Assembly: GCA_024762395.1 (NCBI GenBank)
Contig: JANTHP010000013.1
Coordinates: forward strand, 1 to 32,202
Direction: 5' to 3'
Source of the DNA: Anaerolineae bacterium
GTDB taxonomy: Bacteria; Chloroflexota; Anaerolineae; Promineifilales; Promineifilaceae
Length of the DNA: 32,202 nucleotides
Below the pieces are notes generated by a model. That model ran no database searches, was not told where the DNA came from, and saw only the letters and a list, made by a program, of their open reading frames with translations. Each line of letters opens with the position of its first letter. The stretch's first letter is position 1. Shown here in pieces: positions 1 to 10,300 of the stretch. The position numbers were made by a program, and so were the translations under genes.

Positions 1-383
1 ACTTCGCTGAGATTGGAGATTTGAGATTGGAGATTCGCGGTTAATTTCTGATCTTCAATCTCTAATCCCTCCTCAAATGCCGCCACATCCAGCCAGTAAT
101 CGCTCTCATGGTTGAAGGCGATGGTTTGCCGGGTGACGATGAGGTAAGGCTTGAGTTTGCGCCGCAAGCCGGAGAGGAGGGAGCGCAGGTTGGCTAAAGC
201 CTGCTCCTGCGGGCGGTCGTCCCACAGTAAATCGGCCAGAACTTCACGGGGAAACGGCCGTTGCTGCATAACCAGATACGCCAACAAAGCCTCCGCCTTG
301 CGCGTCCCCAGCCCCGTCACCGGCTTGTCCCCGCGCGTTATGGTCACGCCCCCCAATAAAGAAATTTTTAACTGCTCCGCCAT
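1..383 (-). CDS. SARP/BTAD-type transcriptional regulator, N-terminal part (partial)
   Basis: The minus strand is open from an ATG at 383-381 to the left edge of the window (about 127 codons, no stop), so the C-terminal part is missing. The protein begins MAEQLKISLLGGVTITRGDK and continues with features of the OmpR-like winged helix of SARP/BTAD regulators: TRKAEALLAYLV, then FPREVLADLLWDD, then ANLRSLLSGLRRKL. These regulators bind DNA through this domain, and the following BTAD domain is expected past the edge. Residues from about 104 on (EIEDQKLTANLQSQISNL) are written by a 7-bp repeat array rather than by family-conserved sequence, which is odd. The gene is divergent from the membrane protein at 664. 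The family call is fairly safe; the target genes are unknown. Confidence 0.8.
   Translation of the reverse strand, partial: MAEQLKISLLGGVTITRGDKPVTGLGTRKAEALLAYLVMQQRPFPREVLADLLWDDRPQEQALANLRSLLSGLRRKLKPYLIVTRQTIAFNHESDYWLDVAAFEEGLEIEDQKLTANLQSQISNLSE
11..72. repeat. Heptanucleotide array with inverted partner (GATTGGA family)
   Basis: Positions 11-38 read as four consecutive 7-bp units (GATTGGA, GATTTGA, GATTGGA, GATTCGC). Positions 52-72 carry the complementary word in three units (TCTTCAA, TCTCTAA, TCCCTCC). The two halves can pair as an imperfect hairpin. The array lies inside the SARP-type gene and keeps its frame open. The same word family recurs inside moeA at 22314-22382. Confidence 0.8.
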
Positions 384-396
384 ATTGTAATCTTTT

Positions 397-414
397 GATC
401 GTTTTTCGATCGTT
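397..414 (-). promoter_or_regulatory. Possible SARP binding box: heptamer direct repeat, 11-bp period
   Basis: Just upstream of the regulator start, GATCGTT occurs at 397-403 and again at 408-414, separated by four bases. Seven-base direct repeats spaced by one helical turn are the known architecture of SARP operators in Streptomyces. The pair also contains the palindrome GATCG-ttttt-CGATC. Autoregulation is an inference; no clear -35/-10 pair was found here. Confidence 0.3.
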
Positions 415-634
415 TGTTTTTTACACTGTTTTCGATGTGTTGGAATAGGTAATCGTTCGCGCTCCCAATTGTATTGGAAACCAGGGCGTTTTCGCCAACA
501 TAATGCATAGAGTTAACGATTTGCCTTAACGGATGTTAATCGAGAGTGTCTATACAACGCTGTCGAGAAAATTTGTTAAATTTTTTTAGCACGATCGGGC
601 GTTTGCCAGGCTAAATTTGACAAATCTAAGAGAA

Positions 635-650
635 CGCCTTTAGCAAGGCG
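635..650 (+). promoter_or_regulatory. Small hairpin just before the ribosome binding site of the 664 gene
   Basis: CGCCTT at 635-640 pairs perfectly with AAGGCG at 645-650 over a TAGC loop, and the likely Shine-Dalgarno AAAGG follows at 651-655, eight bases before the ATG at 664. It could affect translation initiation. The rest of 384-634 is AT-rich with TTAACG-like direct repeats at 513-542 but no promoter I could call with confidence. Confidence 0.25.
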
Positions 651-663
651 AAAGGTATCACAT

Positions 664-1269
664 ATGAACGATCAAACCCCGAAACCGCCTGCCGCAGGCG
701 CCAATCCCAAAGCCATCATCATTGGCGGCCTGGCCATCATTCTTTTTTTTGGTTACATCATGGCCTTTTTGTTGGCCGATGTCATTCAAAACGCACGCCC
801 GCCAAAATCCATGACATTGAGCGACGCCGCCAGTGAAGCCGCCGATGAGCAAATATGGGTGGCTATAGAAGATGGCGTTTACGACTGTGACAGTATCACT
901 TATGTGTACGGCCGTTCAGCCACCAATCCCCAAGTCAGAGAAATACGCAACACAGAGATATTCCGTACAGATGAAACAGGCGAAATCGTCCTGTTTGTTA
1001 CATTGTCTGGCCGCCAATCATGCCAAGAAATCCAAAACGCCCCCCTCAAAGGATACTTGACCCGGATGAGCGCCGGACAGCGGCAAGCATTAACAAACGA
1101 AGTCCGGCTAGCTAAATACATTAACGCCAGCGCCTACCTGGAGATTTGCGGTTACTGCGGGCCTGCAAATTCCTGGCTGGGGTTAGCGATAAGTTCAGTC
1201 GCCCTCCTTATCGGGTTGGCGCTCTTAGTCGTCGGCCTACGCCTGCGCCGCCACCAGCAAAGAGAATAA
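664..1269 (+). CDS. Small membrane protein with two transmembrane segments, unknown function
   Basis: This 201-residue protein has a proline-rich cytoplasmic start, a transmembrane helix at about residues 15-40 (IIIGGLAIILFFGYIMAFLL), a soluble domain of about 125 residues, and a second helix near the C-terminus (LGLAISSVALLIGLALLVVG) followed by a basic tail RLRRHQQRE. The topology suggests a hairpin-anchored protein with an external loop. The loop holds several Cys residues (CDSITY, SCQEIQ, EICGYCG), so disulphide bonds are possible. AAAGG at 651-655 supports the start. It precedes the giant exported protein by 59 bp on the same strand, so it may be co-transcribed with it. I do not recognise a family. 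Confidence 0.75.
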   Translation: MNDQTPKPPAAGANPKAIIIGGLAIILFFGYIMAFLLADVIQNARPPKSMTLSDAASEAADEQIWVAIEDGVYDCDSITYVYGRSATNPQVREIRNTEIFRTDETGEIVLFVTLSGRQSCQEIQNAPLKGYLTRMSAGQRQALTNEVRLAKYINASAYLEICGYCGPANSWLGLAISSVALLIGLALLVVGLRLRRHQQRE

Positions 1270-1283
1270 AAACAGACCGGTTT

Positions 1284-1318
1284 TTCATAATTCATCCTTC
1301 ATAATTCATAATTTTCAT
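1284..1318 (+). repeat. Heptanucleotide array (TTCATAA family)
   Basis: Four 7-bp units (TTCATAA, TTCATCC, TTCATAA, TTCATAA) run from 1284 to 1311, with a degenerate fifth to 1318. They fill the gap between the membrane protein and the giant gene. The ribosome binding site AGGAGA of the next gene follows directly. Confidence 0.8.
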
Positions 1319-1328
1319 AGGAGACACA

Positions 1329-4300
1329 ATGAGACACAATAGCAAATTTTACCGATTGACATCAACCCTTGTTGCAATAACAATGTTATTGCAATTATTT
1401 GTACCAATAACGATTGTGCCAGCGGCGATTATGCCGCCGGCAACGGCCGTACAAGCCGCCCCGCCAGCCAATCCACAATCCGCCACGCCCAATTCGCCGC
1501 TCATAATGAACAACGCCCCTATCTCCCTGGCGCGTACCCAATCCGGCGCGTCATCCGACGAAACCATTGTTGTCTCCTACATCGTCACCAATAACCAGCC
1601 GCCAACTTTGGATACCGCCATACCGGAGGGGACAACCATCACCGATACAGTTGCCATCCTGTCTGTGTTAGACCCGGCTGAGGACATGAACACCTTGCAT
1701 GACAGCGAACTGGTCATGACATTGACCAACGGGACACTGGTTGACGCCAACGGCGCCAGCCAAAACGGCAATACATTAACCTGGACGCTGGGCGATATTT
1801 TACCGATGGAAAGCAAACTGATTACCATGACGGTAGCTGCGCCCGCCGCCGCCCCCGATTTTGTCGAATTAGATGACGGGGCGCAGGCAACGGCCGTTCT
1901 CTGGAACAATCCCATCGCCACAACCGCCCGCCCCGCCCTTGTCATCCCCGATGCCGTTGACCCGACCTTCGTCGCCGCAACCGTAGACGCCGACAGCGCC
2001 GACGAAGACATGCTCTGGGCCGCATCCGCCTTCACCCAAGACCCCCTCGCCGCCTTTGCCATGGTGCAAAATTTCGCCTTTGACCCGTACAAAGGCTCAC
2101 TGCGCGGCACACGCGGCACACTGTGGGGCGAAGCCGGCAACAGCCTGGACCAATCCAGCGCCCTCATCGCCATGCTCCGCGCCGCCGGCGTGCCTGCCCG
2201 CTACCGGCACGGCACGCTGGACATTGCCGACGCCCAAACCCTGCTCGCCAGCATGTTTGACGCCCCTCAAGGCGTCGCGGGCTACCTGCCTGCCGACGCC
2301 GTTCTCGCCGACCCGCTTAACGACCCCGCCCTCATCGCCCTGGCCCAAGACCATTGGTGGGTAGAGGCGTACCTGCCCGGCATCGGCTGGACTGATTTAG
2401 ACCCGACATTTCCGGGAACGGCCGTTGGCGACATCATCGCCACCCCCGGAACCAACGACCAAATCGCCGAAATACCCGACACCCTGCGTCACAAAGTCCA
2501 CATGGAACTGGAAATCGAACAGTACAACAGTTTCCCCATCGGCGGAACCAACCTCTCCACCTCCATTCCCCTCACCGCCACCTTCGCCGCCGCCCAGGTT
2601 GCCAGCAAAGCCGTCATCCTCGGCCACCTGCTCGAAACCGACGACCCCGGCGGATTAGTCTTCACCAGCGTCGAACACACCTACACCCCCTACTTCGGCA
2701 TCAACGGCGACCAATACGTCGAATTGGGCCAGCCATTTAGCGACTTGATGACCTCCTTCCCGCTGGCTTCCCACTTCACCACCGCCGCCTGGATACATTT
2801 TGAACTCACCGACGCCGACGGCGACAGCCAAACCTTCACCCGCGAAGTCAAAGATACGATTGGCATCGCCACCCGCTTATTGGGCGGCGTACTCGACATC
2901 ACTTCCCCGGCCGATAACGCCCCCTTCATCAGTTCGGAAGATGCGTTCGTGGCCGATTTTCTGCCCAATTTAGTGCGTAACACCGATTACGCCGCCCGCC
3001 ACGAAGCTGAATTGCAATATGATGTGCTGGAACTGGCGCAAGAAACAGAAGCCCTGCCCAAAGATGATTTAACCACGCCGGAAGCAGAAGAGCAGGCCGG
3101 CGAAGCACGCTACCGCGGCGAAATTGCCCGCGCCCTGCTGTACAGCCTGTCCGGGCTTGACTTTGCCTTCCGCGCCGACAGCCTCACCGACACGCTGGCT
3201 GAAAATCTGCGCGTGAATCTGTTTTATGACAAGTCGCGCGTCATCGTCATGCACGGAGCCAGCGTGGAAGACAGCGCAGTGCGTACCGTTGACCTACGCA
3301 ACACAGACGCCCGGGCGATTGCCGCCCCCGGACAGGCGGAAACGGCCGTTCGCACAGCCCAATGGGTCAAAGCGGTGGCCGAATCCTACTTTGAAGGGGA
3401 TGCGCTGCGCGATGCCAGCGGCCTCGAACCCATCACCACCGCCCGTATTTTTGAAGAAGCGCAGGCGCAGGGCATTGACTTTGTCTACGTCACGCCCGAT
3501 CAGCTTGATTTGCTCGATTTGTACCTGCCCGACCCCGACGCCTACGGCCACGCCGCCGCCGCGTTGATTGCCGGGCAGGAGGTATTGATTCCCACTGAGC
3601 CGGTGTTGATTGACGGTGAGTACCGTCTGGGCTGGTGGGCAATTGATCCGGAAACGGGCACGGCCGTTTCCGTCCTCGACAATGGGCTGCATGGCGCGTT
3701 AATGGAATACGCCACCATGATCAAGAAAATCGTCGGCAAGCTGAAAAAAACCTGGAAAAATTTCGGCAAATCTGTAGACCAACTCTGGAACGACTGCCTT
3801 GTGGATAATGTTGTGCCTGCATTGCAAGGAGGCCCCGCCGGATCGGGCGGAGCCTGTTTGGATAACTGGAAACCGCCCAGCGGTGGGCCGCTGCGTGCGC
3901 CGCTGGCTCCCTCCACCCCCTGGTACTACCTGCCCGACCATTTATGCCCCACCGATAACTGCGGCCTGGAACAATTCTTGCTAGATGGGTACGACCATGC
4001 CAACATGCCGCTGCCGGAAACCATCTTCCAGTATGCGGACGATCAATTACCGGCCCAAGCGTATATCGGGCAGCTTATTTCTGTAACGGATAACGGCGGC
4101 GGGGGCGATCCGGACTTCACTTTAACCCCATCCGGCGCCGGAACCATCACCCCGCTGCAAACATACGGCCTGGACATTGCCGCTTCAGCCAATTTTGACG
4201 GCGATTTAGAAGTATGGACGTATGCCCCGGATGGGTGGAGCGTCGGTTTTGTGGATGATACCCAAACACAAGTGCAAATCGTCGCCCCGGAAAACACCCC

Positions 4301-7300
4301 CGCCGGCAGCTATACCATCCTCGTAACCGGCCAATCCAGCGATAATCGCACGCTCATCGCCACCGCCGAGCATATCGTTACCGTCCCGACACAAGAATCA
4401 ATCGTACTGGCTTATGAAACAGAGCCAAACATCACCGTCAATTTAGGCGCGCCGGCCTACGATGCCGTCTCCAACCAAACCAACGACGGCGAGGCGGAGA
4501 TTCCCGATTCAGCCTTTAAGCTGCGGGTGGCCAATTTCAGCGCCATCACCAAAACCATCACCCTGTCCGTGAGCGGCGCGCCCGCGGGATGGGTTGTGCT
4601 GGACGGCGCGGAACAAACAACGACCAGCGTCACACTCGCTCCATTCAGCCGCACCCGTGCTGGGCTTTATGTCAAGCCGGATACGTTTCCCGCGCCCGGA
4701 ACCAGCTTCACGATGGACGTGGTCGCCGACGACGGCGGCAGTTTGTCCGACAGCGTGTCTATTTCCTGGACAATGCCGGGGCAGGCGCACAACTTCTTGC
4801 AAATTGAACCGCAAACAATGTACGTCGCCGTAGACGGCAATGTCGAATTCGATCTATCCATGACCAATGTCGGCAATGCGTCCGGTTCGTTCCCCATCAC
4901 CGCCACTGTACCCATTTCCACCTGGAATGTGAGCGGTTTGCCCGCCGACATGACATTGGCGGTGGATGAATCGAGCAGCGCGACAGGAACGCTAAACATC
5001 GTCGGCGGCACATTGGGACGCGAATATCCGTTGGTGTTTGCCAGCTCCGCGCCCGGCAGCTACACCCAGTACGAATTGGCAACGGCCGTCGTCGTCTCCC
5101 CCCTCACCGGCCCTATCTTCGGCGCATCCGAAAGCTGCACGGTGGGCAGCGACGCGCTTTCAGCCGCCTTTGAATCGCTCGCCTTTGCCGTCAGCGATTT
5201 GGAAAATAGCTGCAACGCCGGAAGCTGCAACCTGGATTTACGCGACACGGCCGTAACCGCCGCCAACAACGCCGCCAACTACGCCCGCCTCGCCTCCCCC
5301 TTCGTCAGCGAATACGCCAATCTGGAAACCATCGCCGCCGATTTGGCCGGACACACGGACGATGCCGACATCATGGCCGATTTGACAGCAATGAGTACGG
5401 CCGTTACCGTCCTCAGCGCCGAACTGTGCGTCATCGAAGAACACGCCCCGTCGGCCAAATTCACCCCCTACGTGGACGCCATCCTGCTGGGCGACAGCGT
5501 CGGCTTCAGCCTGGACGTGACCAACGAAGGCACAATCGCCACCACCTACGCCATCACCGTAACCGGCTTGCCCGGCGGCAGCCAGTTCTTCAACGAAACC
5601 ATCGCCCCCGGCGCAACGCTGAATCTACCCGTCAACGACACGCCCGCCGCCATGGGCGCGTTCGATGTTGAGGCCGCTGTGACCTATGCCGATTTGACGG
5701 ATACGGCCGTTGCCCGGCTCAACGTCGTAGACAAATTCGTCCAAATCACCCAGGTACGCGCCACTCCCGATTTTGTCGAAACCGGCGTCAGTTCCACCGA
5801 CTTGAGCGTCGAAATCGCCAACATCTCCGGCGTGGCGCAGGATGGGAATGCACGCACGGCCGTTCTCGCCCCCGATGGCAGTACCGAATGGACGCAGGAC
5901 ATCCCCCTCACCGCGCTGGCGGGCAACCCCCGCTGGTACGATCTGGCGACGGTAGACACCTCCGGATGGGCCGAAGGAACCTACACCGTCACCGTAAACT
6001 TTCTCGATGGAACCGGCGCGCTCATCCCCGACGGCAGCGGCTATGGCTACTTCAACGTCGGGCAAGGGCTGGTTGCCAGTCAAGCTGTCACGCCCGCTAT
6101 CGTCGCTCCCGGCGACATCACCGTCACAACGATCATCACAACCGAATTGACGCAGGTTTCATTGCCGCCCGATCCGTTAGGGCCAGTGAACAGTGATCAG
6201 TTATCAGTGAACAGTGAGCCGGTTTATCCGGCGGCGTTTTTAGCGACGCTGCCCGCCGTTGACAGCGACAGCCTGTTAAACGGCCTGCCATTAGCGGAGT
6301 TGTACGCGGAATGGGAACAACAATTCACAATTCACAATTCACAATTCACAACTCACAATTCCCATCCGTTAACCCCTGTCTACGCGCCGCCCATCACAGA
6401 AACAACGGAAACGGCCGTCGCCGAACCCGCTTCACAAGTCACAATTCACAATCCACAACTCACAATTAATTCCGTCTTCACCCGCACCGAACAGGATGAT
6501 ACGGCCGTCGTCTACGCCGGAACCTGGAGCAATGTCAATGTCAACAAAGCCAGCGGCGGCAGCTACCTCCGCGCCGACACAGCCGGCGAAACGGCCGAAC
6601 TCAGTTTCACCGGCAGTTGGCTCAACATCGGCTTCATCGGCAGCAGCTTCGGCGGCTACGCCGAAATCTTCATTGACGGCGTCAGCCAGGGCACAGTTGA
6701 CTTGTACCGCCGGGATGAAACGGCCGTCAGCTATCTCTACGACGGCCTGACCAACGCCCCCCACACCGTCACCGTTGCCGCTTTGGACACAAGCAACCCC
6801 AATTCCAGCAACGATTACGTCCAGCTAGACTACTTCGACGCCTGGGATGGCAGCGCCCTGCCCGACGGAACCTTCGAGCAAAACGACGCCCGCGTCATCC
6901 GCAGCGGCGGCTGGTTCACCCACACCGACGCCATCGCCAGCGGCGGCAGCTACATCCGCAGCAGCAGCGGAACCGCCTGGTTCCCCTTCAGCGGCGACAG
7001 CTTCAACTACCAGGCCATCAACCGCAGCGGCGGCGTTCAACACACCCGCCTTTACGTAGACGGCCAATTTCTCACCGACCTCAGCACCTTCAACTACGAT
7101 ACCATCACCAACACCTATTCCTTCAACGGCTTCGGCAGCGGTCCCCACATCCTGCAAATCAACGCCTACCGGAACGATACCAACTTCGACGCCGTAACGA
7201 CGCCCGGAACCGCCCCCTTCACCGACCCCAACCCGGTCGGCAGCTACACCCGCTACGAAGAAGACAACCCCGCCTGGCTTTACAACGGCGTCCCGTTCAC

Positions 7301-10300
7301 CCAGACAGCGACAAGCTGGGTGCGTTACAACTTCTCCGCCGCCGCCTTGTCCAGCGACGGGCAGGCTGTTCGCAGCAGCACGGCCGGGGATACGGCCGTT
7401 ATCACCGTCAACGGCCAATGGATCGCGCTCGGCTTCGCGGGCGACAGCAGCAGCGGCAGCGCCGACATCTACCTGGACGGCGTCTACCAGCGTACCGTCA
7501 ACCTCTACCGCAACAGCGACAGCGTAACCAGCGAATTCTTCCCCGCCCTCAGCGCCGGGAACCATACCATCAGCGTCACCGTTGTCGGCGACGGCCGTGT
7601 CTGGATTGATTACGCCGATGTGTGGGACGGTACAACGCTGCCCGACGGGACTTTTGAAGATTTCCCCGGCCGTTTCTACTTAAACACCCCCTGGAGCCGC
7701 ATCACCGACGCCGACGCCGTGAACGGCAGCTACCTGCGCGCCAACAGCGGAACCGTCTGGTTCCCCTTCACCGGCGACAGCGTCAGCTACCGCGCCTTCG
7801 CCTACAGCGGGGCGGATGACGGCCGTCTCTACCTCGACGACCAGTTCATCGGTACCTTAGACCTTTTCAACAGTACAGACATCAGCCGCACCTTCTCCCT
7901 AGCTCCAGCCGGTTTAGGCGCCGGCGTCCACCTGCTGCGCCTGGAACAGCATCACGGCAACGTCACCCTGGAAGATTTCGCCACGCCCGGCAGCGCCCCC
8001 TTCTACAATCCCCCCGCGCCCACCGGCGTCATTCGCTACGAAGAAGATGATCCGGCGCTGCGCTACAACGGCGTCCCCCTCACCCAAACCGTCAGCAGTT
8101 GGGGCGGCAGCTATGCCGAACTGTACGCCAGCGACGGCTACTACGCCCGCTCCAGTAATCCTGGCGACAACGTAAGCCTGACCTTCGACGGAACCTGGGT
8201 CGGCATCGGCTTTCTCACCTGGCGCACGCGCGGCATCGCCGATGTGTACCTGGACGGCGTTCTGATTGACAACGTAGACCTTTTCACCCACAGCGAAGAC
8301 AGTAAAAGCGTCTACTACGACGGGTTGACGGCCGGTACGCACACCATCAGCGTCACCGTCAGCGGCAGCAGCCACCCCAACGCCACCGACACCAGAATCG
8401 CCGTTGATTACTTCGACGTGTGGGACGGTACAGCGGAAGCGGATGGCGTTTTTGAAGAAACCGACCGCAGCCGCATCTTCTACAGCCTCGGCTGGACATA
8501 CAACAGCGAAGCGGCGGCCAGCGGCGGCGGCTACGCCGACACCAGTCTCAGCAGCGACAACACCGCCTGGTTCCCTTTCACCGGCGATTCCGTCAGCTTC
8601 CAGGCCTGGGCGCGGCGGGATACGCACGAAATGGAAATCAAGATAGACGGGGTCAGTTACGGCCGTTTCGACATCTTCGCCGACGTACCCGTAACCCGCA
8701 CCTTCTCCTTCGACGGCTTGGGCGCAGGGCCGCACATCATGGAAATCAACAGCTACCGGGCCGATCTCACCCTGGACAACTTCGCCACGCCCGGCACAGC
8801 CCCCTTCTACACGCCGCCCCCCGCCCCCACCGGCATCATCCGCTACGAAGAAGACAATCCGGCGCTGCTCTACAATGGCTACCCCTTTGAGCAAACCGAA
8901 TACTGCTTCCTGAATTGTTGGTTTATGTCCTGGTGGCGCAGCTCCAGCGACGCTTATGTAGCTGAATCGCGCCAACCGGGCGACTGGGTAGAATTGGAAT
9001 TCTTCGGCAGTTGGGCCGGCGTCGGCTTTGGCGTCGGCGGTTCCGGCGGCATCGCCGAGGTGTTCATTGATGGCGTATCGCAAGGCACGGTAGACCTTTC
9101 CGTCGGCCAAGACGTGAAAAGCGTCTACTACGGCGATTTGATCACCGGCACGCACACCATCTCGGTCACATCATTGTCAGGCAATCTCTACCTCGACTTC
9201 TTCGATGTGTGGGATGGCACGCCAATGGACGACGGCTGGTTTGACGCCAACCTGAACGAACACGACGGCCCCTACTACTACACCGCCCTCGATTCCTGGT
9301 ACACGCAAGAACCGGCCACCTTCCACGAACGAATCGCCTTCGCCCGCGAGAAGGATGTGGTCAGCCGGGCGACGATTAGCTACAACACCCACATGTGGTT
9401 TGCCTTCACGGGTAATGACCTGGAATTTTTGCCTGTGCAAAAGGCAGGCGATACGGTGGAACTGTTTATTGACGGCGTGAGTCAAGGCGTGATTGACCTG
9501 ACGGCCGAATACTCCGAACAACCCTTCGCCTACTACTACACCAACCTGGGGAACGGCCCCCACGTTGTCCGCGTCAACGCCGTAGACGGCCCCTACATTG
9601 ACGCCTTCCAGGTCAATCCGCCCGACCTCTTGCCCTACACGCCGCAGGTGGAATGGATGAGTCCCGCCCCCACCGACATCTACACCGACACCTACCCCTC
9701 CGGCGGCGTCGTTTCCTCTGCCGCTATCGGCGATTTGGAAGGCGATGGGCTGGTGGAGATCGTCCTCCCCGCCGCTAACGGGCAACTGTACGTCTACCGC
9801 GGCGACGGGCAGGACACGGGGGATGGCGATCCCATTCTCTGGCAAAGCGATTTGGTGGGCGCCGGCGCCGAGCCGACGCTGGTAGACCTGGACGGCGACG
9901 GCAGCGCCGAAATCATCGTCATGGGCACAGAAGGCACGGCCGCTTTCCACGCCGATGGTTCCGTTTACTGGTTCACCGACGCCATCAAATCAGAAGTTGA
10001 AAATGTGGGCTGGGCCGGTTCTTCCGTGGGCAACCTCGACCTGGAGCCGGGGCCGGAAATTGTTCTGGCGGCGATAAATGACGCCATGTACGTGCTGGAC
10101 CATGACGGTACGGTGTTGTTCAGCGAACCAACGGGCGATCTGCCAGCTATACCAACGCTGGCCGACGTAACCGGCGACGGCATCCTGGACATCATCTTTG
10201 CCCAAGACCACACCATCACCGCGTTTGACGCTTTCAACGGCTTCAACATCATCTGGTCGTACACCCACACGTATCCAGGCTTTTATGGGCAGGCATTTGG

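Noticed and set aside
617-645. TTGACA at 617-622 as a -35 element for the 664 gene
   Set aside because: The sequence 17 bp downstream (TTAGCA) is a poor -10 and coincides with the hairpin before the ribosome binding site.
7914-9155. 413-codon open frame on the minus strand
   Set aside because: It is a shadow of the giant gene's tandem units. Periodic GC-rich code on the plus strand keeps antisense frames open, the peptide is Gly/Val/Ala-rich and lacks a ribosome binding site.
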